Notes: generated by a model from the sequence alone, not told the origin. DNA of 64,000 nt from Candidatus Riflebacteria bacterium HGW-Riflebacteria-1 (GCA_002839445.1 PGYB01000012.1:1-64000), one strand, 5' to 3'; counted from the stretch's first letter, positions 46,251 through 55,256 are shown. Numbers and translations: made by a program.

Positions 46251-46736
46251 ATGAACATTTATGAATTTGCCAGGAACAGAGAGAAACAAGCCGAAGAAAC
46301 ATATCGAAAACTTGCTGAGGGGGCGGTAGACAAGGGTCTTGCCACGATTTTCAGCAAGCTTGCCGAGGCAGAAAAACATCATTATGAAATCATTCAGAAA
46401 ATGGAAAAGGCTGAAAAAGCGGCGATTTTTCGCTCAGACATTCTTCATTATGCAAAAAAAACCATCAACAGACTGAAATCTCGTGAACAGGATTTTATAG
46501 CAGCCACTTCTCAGATGGAGATTTACCAGGCAGCCAAGAATAATGAAGCTGAATCTGAGCGGTTCTACCGAGAACAGGCTGAAAAAGCTGTTAACCCACA
46601 ACAAGGCAAGCTGTTTCTGGCGATAGCAAAAGAAGAGCATCAGCATTATGCCATACTGGAAAGCATTATTGATTTCATAACCTATCCGGAGACTCATCCC
46701 GAAAACGCTGAGTTCAATTATCAGAACGAGGGTTAA
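46251..46736 (+). CDS. Rubrerythrin-like ferritin-fold protein without rubredoxin domain
   Basis: A 161-residue four-helix diiron protein. Carboxylate and His ligands can be read in FARNREKQAEETYRKLAE, EAEKHHYEIIQ, AAKNNEAESERFYREQAEKA and KEEHQHYAILE, giving the paired E...ExxH pattern of ferritin-like domains. The C-terminal rubredoxin domain of classic rubrerythrin is absent. Members reduce peroxide or store iron. It is followed 92 bases on by superoxide dismutase, and the pair looks like an oxygen-defence cassette for an anaerobe. GGAGG lies 8 bases before the ATG. Confidence 0.88.
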   Translation: MNIYEFARNREKQAEETYRKLAEGAVDKGLATIFSKLAEAEKHHYEIIQKMEKAEKAAIFRSDILHYAKKTINRLKSREQDFIAATSQMEIYQAAKNNEAESERFYREQAEKAVNPQQGKLFLAIAKEEHQHYAILESIIDFITYPETHPENAEFNYQNEG

Positions 46737-46828
46737 CTCTCATTGCTTGCTTCATCGCGGACTGTTTTGTTTCCGGAACCATTAGAAATGGTGGTTCAGA
46801 CCTGACTTCACAACTATGGAGAAATTGT

Positions 46829-47488
46829 ATGAACAAAGAGAAAACTGTAAGTGGATCACCTTATGTCCTTCCGGCGCTTCCCTACAAGGAGAACGCGCTG
46901 GGTGCAACTATCCCCGCCACTACGATTGCCTTCCATTACGGAAAACATCACCAGGGCTATGTTGATAATCTTAACAAGCTTGTAGCAGGAACAGAACTGG
47001 CGGGCATGTCGCTGGAACAAATCATTACCCAGACAGCCGGAAAGGCTGACAAAGCAGCGATTTTCAATAATGCTGCGCAAATCTGGAACCATAATTTTTA
47101 TTGGCAGAGCATGCGACCAGAGGGTGGCGGCGAACCGCCCGCCAGCTTGCTGCGCATGATTGAGTCTTCGTTCGGGTCGCTGGATGCCTGCAAAAAAGAA
47201 TTGGCGAATGCAGCAACGACCCAGTTTGGCAGCGGTTGGGCATGGCTCGTGGTCGACGGCAACAAGCTCTCGGTGGTGAAAACCGCCAATGCTGATTTGC
47301 CTTTAACAAAGGGTTTAAAGCCACTATTGACTATCGATGTCTGGGAACACGCCTACTATCTAGAATTTCAGAACCGTCGGGCAGATTACGTCAATGCCGT
47401 GCTTGAAAGCCTGATCAACTGGAACTTCGCTGCAGAGAATCTGGGAGCGCCCCATCATGCAGCATCTACTCAAGACATGCACCGATAA
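46829..47488 (+). CDS. Iron/manganese superoxide dismutase (Fe-type motifs)
   Basis: A 219-residue enzyme converting superoxide to oxygen and peroxide. His36 in FHYGKHHQGYV, His in IWNHNFYW, and Asp/His in DVWEHAYYLEFQNRR are the four metal ligands. HYGKHH and QIWNHNFYW resemble iron-type enzymes. There is no signal peptide, so it is cytosolic. GGAG precedes the ATG. It is adjacent to the peroxide-scavenging ferritin-like protein. Confidence 0.95.
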   Translation: MNKEKTVSGSPYVLPALPYKENALGATIPATTIAFHYGKHHQGYVDNLNKLVAGTELAGMSLEQIITQTAGKADKAAIFNNAAQIWNHNFYWQSMRPEGGGEPPASLLRMIESSFGSLDACKKELANAATTQFGSGWAWLVVDGNKLSVVKTANADLPLTKGLKPLLTIDVWEHAYYLEFQNRRADYVNAVLESLINWNFAAENLGAPHHAASTQDMHR

Positions 47489-47501
47489 CTGCACGTATTG
47501 A

Positions 47502-47552
47502 TTATGCTGGCAGTGCAACTCTGGAAATACCGGAGGGGCACTGCCAGCATAA
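47502..47552. terminator. Long hairpin after the sod gene
   Basis: A 15-bp perfect stem (47502-47516 with 47538-47552) encloses a loop that can itself pair (CTC...GAG). It begins 13 bases after the SOD stop and lies before the oxidoreductase operon. No T-run follows, so it may be a weak terminator, an mRNA-stabilising structure or a regulatory palindrome. Confidence 0.45.
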
Positions 47553-47615
47553 CTGCGCGACAAAAGCCAGATTCTGGCCAGCAGTAATTCTTATAGAACG
47601 GAGACAGGATAAACA

Positions 47616-49310
47616 ATGCTTAAAGATCAGGTTTCAATAGTGCTTTCAGGAGAAGCTGGTCAGGGACTGGATACAATCGAGTCGCTTATCATCATACTGC
47701 TGAAAAAAAGCGGATTTAACGCATTTTTGTCGCGTGAATTCATGTCAAGAATTCGCGGCGGTAACAATACCAGCGAAATCAGGGTTTCATCTGAAAAGGT
47801 GCATGCCTTTGTCGATAAAATCGATATTCTCATCATGTTAAGTCCACAGGGAGCTGATCGCCTCGAAACGCGGCTGACGCCGGCAACGATTATCATTGGC
47901 GCCAATGTCGCTGTTCCGGCAAAGTATGCCGAAATGGGCTGCCGGGTTATCGCGCTTGACCTTGAAGAGAAGCTGGCGGCCCTCGGCGGCAGCATCTACA
48001 CGAACATTATTGTCACCGGCATGCTGACGAGCCTGCTCGCCTGCGACGATGCAAGCGCGCAGGAGCTGATACGTTCACGCTTCAAGGCCAAGGGCGAAGA
48101 GCTCGTTAACAAAAACCTCGTGGCGCTGCAGCAGGGTGTTGATATCGCCAGAGAGCTTGATATACCCATAGCGATTGAGCGCGACGCAAAAGCAGCCGCT
48201 AAAACCGCATTAAGTGGAACAGAAGCGATCGGCATTGGCGCTATTGCCGGCGGCTGCAATTTTATCGCTTCCTATCCAATGTCGCCCGGCACTGGTGTTC
48301 TAGCTTACCTGGCCAAACAATCCAAAGAACATGGCATCATTGTTGAGCAGGCCGAAGATGAAATTGCGGCAATCAACATGATGCTCGGCGCCTGGTATGC
48401 CGGCGCCCGCGCCATGGTAACCACTTCTGGCGGCGGCTTCGCTCTCATGACCGAAGGCATGAGCCTCGCCGGCTGCGTCGAATCTCCGGCGGTCATTCAT
48501 CTCGCCCAGCGCCCGGGGCCGGCTACCGGACTGCCGACAAGAACAGAACAGGGTGATTTGAACCTCGTTCTGTATGCCGGGCAAGGCGACTTTCCCCGGG
48601 TTATTTATGCTCCCGGCAAATTCGATGATGCCATTACGCTTACCCAAAAGGCTTTTGACGTGGCCGACCAGTTCCAGATACCGGTAATTCTTCTGACTGA
48701 CCAGTATTTTCTCGACAGTATCGGGATGACTGAACAAATCGACTTCTCTAAATCAGCAATAGTAAACAATTTTATCGAGACTACCGCTGATTATCAACGC
48801 TATGCCCTGACTCCATCAGGGGTGTCGCCAAGAGGCATCCCAGGCTACGGCAAAGGGCTGGTTTGCGCTGACAGCGACGAGCACTCAGAGAACGGCAGGA
48901 TTACCGAAGACTTTGCCATGCGCGTTGCCATGGTTGACAAGCGTATGCGAAAACTCGATGGTTACAAGGATGTTGAGCCAGAGCTGATTGGAAACAAAGA
49001 TTATTCGACGCTGCTTATCGGCTGGGGATCGACCTATGGCGCGATCTGTGAGGCGCTGAAACTGCTTAACCGCGACGACATTGCTTTCGCGTTTTTCCAG
49101 CAGGTTTATCCGGTTCCGAGCAGTGCGGTAAAAATGCTGGAACAGGCCCAGAAGCGAATTGTCATCGAAAACAATGCGACCGGGCAATTTGGCAAACTTC
49201 TGGAAATGGAAACCCTGTTGAAGGTTCACCAGAAGATCCTGAAATACAACGGCATGCCCTTCTCGGTTGAAGAGCTTGTAGAAAGAATTCTGGGAGGATT
49301 ATCATCATGA
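47616..49310 (+). CDS. 2-oxoacid:ferredoxin oxidoreductase, fused gamma-alpha subunit
   Basis: A 564-residue protein. Residues ~1-180 are the gamma domain (LSGEAGQGLDTIESLI, FMSRIRGGNNTSEIRV). Residues ~195-560 are the alpha (pyrimidine-binding) domain (FIASYPMSPGTGVLAYLA, VEQAEDEIAAINMMLGAWYAGARAMVTTSGGGFALM). With the next gene it forms a KorAB-type enzyme that oxidises a 2-oxoacid (2-oxoglutarate or similar) to the acyl-CoA and reduces ferredoxin. The enzyme is oxygen-sensitive and typical of anaerobic metabolism. GGAGACAGGA precedes the ATG. Confidence 0.92.
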   Translation: MLKDQVSIVLSGEAGQGLDTIESLIIILLKKSGFNAFLSREFMSRIRGGNNTSEIRVSSEKVHAFVDKIDILIMLSPQGADRLETRLTPATIIIGANVAVPAKYAEMGCRVIALDLEEKLAALGGSIYTNIIVTGMLTSLLACDDASAQELIRSRFKAKGEELVNKNLVALQQGVDIARELDIPIAIERDAKAAAKTALSGTEAIGIGAIAGGCNFIASYPMSPGTGVLAYLAKQSKEHGIIVEQAEDEIAAINMMLGAWYAGARAMVTTSGGGFALMTEGMSLAGCVESPAVIHLAQRPGPATGLPTRTEQGDLNLVLYAGQGDFPRVIYAPGKFDDAITLTQKAFDVADQFQIPVILLTDQYFLDSIGMTEQIDFSKSAIVNNFIETTADYQRYALTPSGVSPRGIPGYGKGLVCADSDEHSENGRITEDFAMRVAMVDKRMRKLDGYKDVEPELIGNKDYSTLLIGWGSTYGAICEALKLLNRDDIAFAFFQQVYPVPSSAVKMLEQAQKRIVIENNATGQFGKLLEMETLLKVHQKILKYNGMPFSVEELVERILGGLSS

Positions 49311-50167
49311 ACACGCGTTTTGATTTTGTTGAAGGCAAAAACACAGCCTGGTGCCCGGGATGCGGGAACATGATGCTGCTGGCAATTCTTAAAGGCGCAC
49401 TTGAAGAGTTGAATCTTGACCCGACCAGGGTTGTCATCTCTTCGGGCATCGGCCAGGCCGCCAAAATGCCGCAATATTTGAGAATTAACTATTTCAACGG
49501 CCTGCATGGGCGGGCGCTGCCGGTAGCCACCGCAATCAAAGCGGCGAATCCTGAGCTTACCGTCATTGCCGAAGGCGGCGACGGCGACATGTATGGCGAA
49601 GGCGGCAACCATTTTTTACATACCATAAGACGCAACCCTGATATCGCCCACATTGTTCACAACAACATGGTATATGGTCTTACCAAGGGGCAGGCCTCAC
49701 CGACCAGTCAGCGGGGCTTTATTACGCCGGTACAGGTATATGGAGTTGCGAGTGAACCTTTCAATCCTCTGACCACAGCCATTTCAGTCGGCGCGACATT
49801 TGTCGCCCGTGCCTTTGTCGGCAATCAGGGGCAAGCCAGAGAGCTGATCAAGGCGGCAATCGGTCACAAAGGTTACGCGCTCATCGACATCTTCGATCCC
49901 TGTGTCTCTTTCAACAAGATCAATACATTCAATTGGTACAAAGAAAACACCTATGTGATCGATGCTTCCTACGACCCGTCAGACAAGGCCGCCGCGCTTA
50001 AGAAGGGCGCAGAAGAAGCTCCCTATCCGCTCGGCATAATTTACCGCCAGGCAGAGCACAAGCCAACCTTCGAAGAACAGCTGGCCGTTTACGAAAAGGA
50101 CCCCTCCCCCCTTCACCGGCGCCAGCGCAACAGCGAACTGTTAAACAAACTGATGCCGTCAGAATAG
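49307..50167 (+). CDS. 2-oxoacid:ferredoxin oxidoreductase beta subunit
   Basis: A 286-residue thiamine diphosphate-binding subunit. WCPGCGNMMLL is at the N-terminus, and the TPP-Mg motif reads GDGDMYGEGGNHF. NNMVYGLTKGQASPTS is typical of KorB. It overlaps the alpha subunit gene by four bases (ATGA), with GGGAGG upstream. No delta (ferredoxin-like) subunit is present, as is common for KorAB two-subunit types. Confidence 0.93.
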   Translation: MNTRFDFVEGKNTAWCPGCGNMMLLAILKGALEELNLDPTRVVISSGIGQAAKMPQYLRINYFNGLHGRALPVATAIKAANPELTVIAEGGDGDMYGEGGNHFLHTIRRNPDIAHIVHNNMVYGLTKGQASPTSQRGFITPVQVYGVASEPFNPLTTAISVGATFVARAFVGNQGQARELIKAAIGHKGYALIDIFDPCVSFNKINTFNWYKENTYVIDASYDPSDKAAALKKGAEEAPYPLGIIYRQAEHKPTFEEQLAVYEKDPSPLHRRQRNSELLNKLMPSE

Positions 50168-50623
50168 TATTCGCAACGCCCTATGCCGTATTGTACCGTT
50201 GTTGGTGCGAATGTATTTTCAAAAGTATATCAGAATCCTGTCGCCAGTATAGCCATGATGCCGCGATCGCAGGTAATTTTCGGCTAAACCTCCGCAGGCA
50301 TATACTACATATACTTTTGTGCTCGTCCGGATAAAACCAGGATATCGTCTTGCAGAGTACTTAACTTGATTCTTCTCGCGACAGTAATTATAATTTGATT
50401 GGATGCTTTCTGTCCGCTAACCCGGTTTGCCATGTAACCAGGGTAAACTGCATGAAAACTTTTAATGCGAGTAGAAGTCCTCATCACCGCAAAAGATCTG
50501 ATTGAAACAGTTTCCCTCTTTGCCATATTCTGACGATTGCGTTACTATTAACCCCGTAAACACAACGCGCACAGCGAATCATGCGCGTGCCGCCTCCGAA
50601 CGCATCTCAGCGCAAAATCTGGA
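50168..50623. other. Intergenic region, nothing recognised
   Basis: A 456-base region without a gene that can be supported. A 73-codon minus-strand frame (50305-50526) has no ribosome binding site and no recognised family. No clear terminator or repeat is seen. Confidence 0.4.
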
Positions 50624-51421
50624 ATGAAAACAACAATGACACATATTAATCTGCATGACCGAAACGAGATTGAAAAGTTCTTGCGGCAGAACCCGCATCT
50701 GCATCTTTATGAAATCGGCGACCTCGATGACCTCTTCTGGCCGCACACAAGCTGGTATGGCTCTGTATCCGAGTCCGGCATTGACGCGATAGTCTTGCTT
50801 TACACTGGCGCTTCATTGCCGACCCTGCTTGCGCTGGCAGACGATAACGGCAACATGTCTGCGCTGCTGCGTTCCATCAAAAACATTCTACCTGGCCGTT
50901 TTTACGCGCATCTGAGCCCGGGCCTCGATAGCGCAATGACCGAAGCTTACGATTTCGAGTTCGATGGCGAGCATTTCAAAATGGCGCTGACTGATACAAA
51001 GCCATTGGCGGGAAGCAATTGCGACCGGGTTGAGCGCCTCGGCGAGCCTGATCTTGCTGCGATTACCGCTCTTTACGAGGAAAGCTACCCCGGAAACTGG
51101 TTTGACCCCAGGATGCTGGCAACAAATCAATATTTCGGCATAAGAGAGAACGGGCGACTGGTAAGCATTGCCGGTGTACACGTTTATTCGCCACATTACC
51201 GGGCGGCCGCCCTTGGCAATATAACGACGCTTTCGCAGTGCCGGGGCAAGGGTTACTGTGCACTGGTCACGGCCGAGCTTTGCCGGTCATTGCTCGCAGA
51301 AAACCTGGATATCGGCCTTAACGTTAAGGCTGATAATATCGCCGCCATAGCCTGTTATCGTAAACTCGGGTTTGAGGTCGTTGCTTCGTATAATGAATTC
51401 ACATTTCAGGCCAGATGCTGA
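50624..51421 (+). CDS. GNAT family N-acetyltransferase
   Basis: A 265-residue protein. The C-terminal half (~130-262) is a GNAT fold. The acetyl-CoA-binding stretch reads LGNITTLSQCRGKGYCALVTAELC (Q/R-x-x-G-x-G/A type), followed by the N-L-x-V-KADN-x-A-A-I-x-C-Y-R-K-L-G-F segment. The N-terminal half (~8-125) has a second, degenerate GNAT-like fold. The acceptor substrate is unknown. The ribosome binding site is weak (GGA); a second ATG at 50636 is possible. Confidence 0.85.
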   Translation: MKTTMTHINLHDRNEIEKFLRQNPHLHLYEIGDLDDLFWPHTSWYGSVSESGIDAIVLLYTGASLPTLLALADDNGNMSALLRSIKNILPGRFYAHLSPGLDSAMTEAYDFEFDGEHFKMALTDTKPLAGSNCDRVERLGEPDLAAITALYEESYPGNWFDPRMLATNQYFGIRENGRLVSIAGVHVYSPHYRAAALGNITTLSQCRGKGYCALVTAELCRSLLAENLDIGLNVKADNIAAIACYRKLGFEVVASYNEFTFQARC

Positions 51422-51558
51422 ATTCTGCGCCTTGTCACATGATTTTTTTGCTGGCACAGTAAGAATGAATTTACGGCGGGCAGCCAGCAGGTTGATTCTT
51501 GCCGGTTAAACATAAACATGTTATTTTATCTTCTATCAAAGATCAGAGCGGTAAAACA

Positions 51559-52101
51559 ATGCATACAGAACTGAAGTTGGTCGAATATGCTCCGACAGAC
51601 GCAGAGAAGCTTGCGCAATGGATTTCTCAGGAAGAATGGCCTTTTCACGGGTCGTCACGACCGGCTCCCGAAAAAGTGCAGAAATGGATTGCCGACGGCG
51701 ATTTCGAAGGTAATGACAACAGAACTTTCTGGGTTTATTGCCAGAACCATAGCGAACCGGTCGGGCTGGTGGCGCTGCACGAGCTGACCGATGATACACC
51801 GATTTTTGATTTGCGACTCAAGGCGGGCCAGCGCAACAAGCAGCTCGGCAGGCAGATTGTGAACTGGCTGGCCGAATATGTTTTCACGCACACCGACAAG
51901 CTGCGCATCGAGGGCCACACCAGAGTCGATAACCTGCCGATGCGCAAGGTTTTTCGCGCCTGCGGCTGGGTGAAAGAAGCGCACTACCGCAAATGCTGGC
52001 CAGATTCGACAGGCGCGCGTTTTGACGCCATAACCTATGCCATCCTCAAGGAAGACTGGCAGAATGGCACAACCACACCGGTCAACTGGCACGACGAGTA
52101 A
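51559..52101 (+). CDS. GNAT family N-acetyltransferase (RimJ-like)
   Basis: A 180-residue GNAT protein similar to the RimL/aminoglycoside 6'-acetyltransferase-like group: LKLVEYAPTDAEKLAQWIS, FWVYCQNHSEPVGLVALHEL, then LRLKAGQRNKQLGRQIVNWL and RIEGHTRVDNLPMRKVFRACGW. The acceptor is unknown. The frame extends to TTG 51499, but ATG 51559 starts the conserved fold and is preferred. Confidence 0.85.
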   Translation: MHTELKLVEYAPTDAEKLAQWISQEEWPFHGSSRPAPEKVQKWIADGDFEGNDNRTFWVYCQNHSEPVGLVALHELTDDTPIFDLRLKAGQRNKQLGRQIVNWLAEYVFTHTDKLRIEGHTRVDNLPMRKVFRACGWVKEAHYRKCWPDSTGARFDAITYAILKEDWQNGTTTPVNWHDE

Positions 52102-52387
52102 CTCGACAATTGGGACTGGCACTTTCCCTTTAAAAGAAAGCCAGCAATCGGTATCGCGAAGTCCAGCTTTCTGGCCAATGGTTTATGTTTGCACGATGAA
52201 CGTTACCGCGCCGCAAGACGTGATCCGAAGCACCTTCTCGAAGCCAGCAATCTTAAATTGACCGCGAAAATGCTGGAAACCATTGGGCTAAGCTCAACAA
52301 GCGCCCACATTCTGAAGTCTTCCCTGGTAGGCCTATCTGCCGTTTTCTCAAAAGTTTTCATACTTTATAGCTAGAATTTTTCTGCAT

Positions 52388-53566
52388 CTATTGGCGACGA
52401 GGGCGTTTGCGAAAGCCTGGCCGCGATGAATCATCGGGGCGACGGCGTATTTGAGGCGGGTTGTCCGGGCGCTTCGAAATACCCGGACGTCTTGAACTGT
52501 CGGGACGCCGCTGAACGTTCGGGCGGCGCACAGTGTCTGGCGGGCGCTGAAAATGTGGTCGACGGGGTTGGGTTTGCGGGCGCGAGATGGCTGGTGGCTT
52601 TTGGAGAGGTGGCGGATTCTGGAGAGGTGGTGGGCTCTGGAGAGGTGGCGGATTCTGGAGCCGAGGATATTGAGAGACACGTGGCGGGCGGGAGCGTGGT
52701 GGGCGCTGCCCATGCGGCCGATCTGATTCGGGGCGCCGCGGCTGAAAGCGGGAATGCCGCTCAGACGAATGCGACCGCTGATGCGGACGACGTATTCGCT
52801 GGTGCCGGCGCGACCACGGGTCGTCCCAATCTGAAAAGCCCGCGCCGGTAACAATTACAACTTGCACCGGATAGCGCGGAACGCCGGCAACAACGCTTGC
52901 GGCAGCAGCCGGGTCGAAGGCGGTCGGATCAAACTGCCAGTTGCTGCGCCGCTCAAGATCGCTTACCAGTATCCAGCCGGTGATTGGCGACGCTGACCGC
53001 CCATTCCCCATGTGCATTATTCTGGCGTATCCTGCCGCGACTTCGATCACCCAGAAAGGCTCGCCACGCTTCAGCTGCTGATCGCCGACCAGAAGATAAG
53101 AAGACGTAACTGTGCGGATCAGACTGTTTTTCCTGATGCGACTTTCAATGTCTTCAACACGGGCAATAGAAGCGTAACTGCCCCCGCCCTGCAGCAGAAT
53201 GTCGATGGCTGAGTTGGTCTGGGCAAGTATAAAGTGCGCGCGCGCGTTTTCGGCGCTGGCACGCGACGAGGATCTTTCACTGTGCCGCCAGGCTTCGAAG
53301 CAGTTTTCGAGCGCGTTGAATTTGCGGATATGGAGATCGTGCAGTTTACGACGATACAGGCTTAAACTGCCATAATCAGGCGCAACTTTACCAAGCATGC
53401 TGTCATGCTGCCGACGCAATCCCATGGCTTCGCGGTTTGCCGCTTCATAGCTGTCGCTGTTCAGCAACTTTTCCATCTGGCTGACATAGAAATAATCGGC
53501 CAGAGCATAGGCTGGCGCTGCCGAGAAGATATAAAGCAGAACCAAAACCACTATCAACTTTTTCAT
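52388..53566 (-). CDS. Exported protein with SH3-like domain and long basic Pro/Arg tail
   Basis: A 392-residue protein. A signal peptide (~1-22, LLYIFSAAPAYA) is followed by a helical part (~25-130) and a likely bacterial SH3-like domain (~148-205, TVTSSYLLVGDQQLKRGEPFWVIEVAAGYARI...GWILVSDLE). From ~270 to the end it is almost wholly Arg, Pro, His, Ser and Gln, with PPPLQ-type repeats. The basic tail would be disordered and could bind envelope polyanions. No enzyme domain is seen. AGGAAAACC lies upstream. Confidence 0.6.
   Translation of the reverse strand: MKKLIVVLVLLYIFSAAPAYALADYFYVSQMEKLLNSDSYEAANREAMGLRRQHDSMLGKVAPDYGSLSLYRRKLHDLHIRKFNALENCFEAWRHSERSSSRASAENARAHFILAQTNSAIDILLQGGGSYASIARVEDIESRIRKNSLIRTVTSSYLLVGDQQLKRGEPFWVIEVAAGYARIMHMGNGRSASPITGWILVSDLERRSNWQFDPTAFDPAAAASVVAGVPRYPVQVVIVTGAGFSDWDDPWSRRHQRIRRPHQRSHSSERHSRFQPRRPESDRPHGQRPPRSRPPRVSQYPRLQNPPPLQSPPPLQNPPPLQKPPAISRPQTQPRRPHFQRPPDTVRRPNVQRRPDSSRRPGISKRPDNPPQIRRRPDDSSRPGFRKRPRRQ
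52603..52660. repeat. 18-bp tandem repeat inside the Pro-rich tail
   Basis: Three full units and a partial fourth of GGAGAGGTGGCGGATTCT (minus strand encodes NPPPLQ/SPPPLQ) lie end to end. The unit is in phase with codons, so copy number changes would alter tail length without a frameshift. Confidence 0.8.
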
Positions 53567-54035
53567 GGTTTTCCTCCGCTTGTTCGTAACCGGAGCTGAT
53601 TACTCTGAATATATCTATCTGTCAGAAGATTAGAAGAGCTTCATTGTTAAGAATTCTTAAGGCGGCAACTCTGTTTTATTCACGATCTGCAATATGAATT
53701 GATCTGGCAGACCTGGAGCGGCAGACGAGCAATATTGGCGCAGCACAAAATTATTCACTGTTGTTGAGAAACTGCAAACCTGTATGAATTTCTGGTAGAA
53801 TATAGAACAAGAAGGCTGTTAGCGTTAAGGCCATCCACAATAAATACGTCACAGCGAAGAATAGAGACCGGAGTGCCTTTGTAATTGTCAGTGACAACGA
53901 TTACGATTACGATTACGATTACGATTACGATTACGATTACGGGCAAGGAAATCACATAGCAGTGTAATGCCCAAGGTATTTAAACCAGAACAAGTGGAAT
54001 TAGTATAAGACATAGTCAAACTGGAGACTCTGAGT
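53567..54035. other. Intergenic region holding a degenerate repeat element
   Basis: A 469-base region. About 53830-53945 is related to the sequence before 55050: both have GCCTTTGTAATTG followed by CAACGA-type sequence and CGATTA hexamers. The remainder carries the promoters of the two flanking divergent genes. No ORF is credible; the VIVIVI-type frame is only the hexamer tract read in translation. Confidence 0.5.
53898..53941. repeat. CGATTA hexanucleotide tandem array
   Basis: Seven full copies and a partial copy of CGATTA lie in a perfect run of 44 bases. Shorter runs of the same unit end the dispersed repeats at 161-178, 24243-24259 and around 55035 and 55139, so the array is probably an expanded end of that element. 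Its length may vary by slippage. Confidence 0.9.
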
Positions 54036-54890
54036 ATGAATAGAAAAATGTTTCGTGGCCTGATCTGGATTCTCATTCTGCAGCTTATCGTTGGCCCCGC
54101 AGCGCTATGGGCGCAGACCGGACCGGAAAAAGAAGCGCCGGGCGCCATCGAGACGATGCTCAACTACGACTACAAGACCTACGCCGGAAAAGTGCTGGTT
54201 CAGCAAATCATGGAAGACCTCAAAGCCGGCAGGCCGATAGATATGGGAAAAGTTGGCGAAGAACTTACCGGCAAGCCTTTTCTCGTTCAGGCCGGACTCG
54301 GGGGCGGTTCTGAAGTGCTGGCCACCGGGCTGCAATATGCTTCGGCCGGAATTTGCCCGCCTTTTGGCATGATTGTCGGCTCAACCTTTGCCTCAGCTTT
54401 TCAGGCGTTCGGTGGCGCTGTCGGTTACGAGGCCGCAGAAGCCATGAAGTCAGGCGAAGAACTTACCAAAAAACAGATTCTCGGCAAAGCGCTCTCGAGT
54501 ATCGATATGCCATCTTTCATCGGCCAGACTGCCGGCAGTGTCGTCGGATCTATGATCGGGCAGGCTCTTATACCGATTCCGATTGTGGGAATGATTGTCG
54601 GCGGCATAGTCGGTGGTATAGTCGGCAACGCGGCGGTTTCGTTGCTGAGCAAAATCCCGGCAGTAGCGTCGGCTTTTGCGGCCATGCAAAAAGAGTGGGA
54701 AAAAATCGGCAAAGCATTGATGAAAAAGAATCCGGAAAACCAGCAAGAACCGGAAGAATCACCGCAGGCCACTGCCAAAGCGGCAACCACTGCCGACGAA
54801 GCTGCCGAGACACCGTCTAACAGAGACGCAGCCGATCTGATGAATGTCGCCCCTACGGTTAACAGCGCAACAACCGGCAGCGACCAGTAA
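54036..54890 (+). CDS. Exported glycine-zipper protein, function unknown
   Basis: A 284-residue protein. A signal peptide (~1-27, ILILQLIVGPAALWA) is followed by a mixed region. Residues ~90-215 are rich in Gly, Ala and small residues with G-x3-G patterns (SVVGSMIG, GMIVGGIVGGIVGNAAVSLL), as in glycine-zipper membrane segments. The tail is Glu/Ala/Thr-rich and disordered. No family is recognised. It could insert in or span a membrane. GGAG lies 8 bases before the ATG. It is bracketed by two related repeat elements. Confidence 0.55.
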   Translation: MNRKMFRGLIWILILQLIVGPAALWAQTGPEKEAPGAIETMLNYDYKTYAGKVLVQQIMEDLKAGRPIDMGKVGEELTGKPFLVQAGLGGGSEVLATGLQYASAGICPPFGMIVGSTFASAFQAFGGAVGYEAAEAMKSGEELTKKQILGKALSSIDMPSFIGQTAGSVVGSMIGQALIPIPIVGMIVGGIVGGIVGNAAVSLLSKIPAVASAFAAMQKEWEKIGKALMKKNPENQQEPEESPQATAKAATTADEAAETPSNRDAADLMNVAPTVNSATTGSDQ

Positions 54891-55256
54891 AAGTTTTTAC
54901 AATAGAGCAACTTGCAAAATCAGGTATAAAACCATCCCTGGTCAAAGAATCAGTTCAGAGCTAATACTATTCACAAAAGATTCGTTCACAGCCAAAGACT
55001 GGACACAAAAGTAGCCTTTGTAATTGCCAGCAACGACGATTACGATTATGGAAGGCTTAATTTGTCATTCTGCACGCAGCAAGGTCGCAGAATCCATGAC
55101 TTTACCGGCATTCTGGATCCTGCGACTCCGCGCAGGATAACGATTACGACGTGCAGGATGTAATAGTGCGAGAACGAACGAAACAACTAGAATTGGTATA
55201 ACCTCAAATTTGCATAATATTGCAAATCCTTCAACATAAAGAAATCCGGATTTTTT
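54891..55256. other. Intergenic region with degenerate repeats
   Basis: A 366-base region without a gene. About 54960-55050 resembles 24175-24260 and 53830-53945 (ATTCACAA...CGTTCAC followed by CGATTACGATTA). 55060-55138 is a palindromic element with an ATCCTGCG/CGCAGGAT hairpin (55117-55138). About 55139-55178 is a shortened form of the 72-bp repeat. Confidence 0.55.
55139..55178. repeat. Internally deleted copy of the 72-bp repeat
   Basis: It keeps ACGATTACGACG-GCAGGATG and TAGTGC and then jumps to GAG-ACGA. The hairpin core, the part between the two GTGC words of the full copies, is missing. A deletion between those short direct repeats explains it. Confidence 0.6.

Noticed and set aside
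50305..50526. A 73-codon minus-strand frame in a large gap
   Set aside because: It has no ribosome binding site and no recognisable family or signal. Random frames of this length are common here.
52426..52851. A plus-strand Gly/Ala/Val-rich frame of 141 codons
   Set aside because: It is antisense to the Arg/Pro tail of the SH3-like protein, and its composition follows from that strand.
53898..53941. CRISPR-like array
   Set aside because: The repeats are six bases with no spacers, so it is a microsatellite. No cas gene is in the window.
53755..53955. A frame coding for a VIVIVIVI tract
   Set aside because: It is only the CGATTA hexamer array read as codons. There is no start context and no other support.
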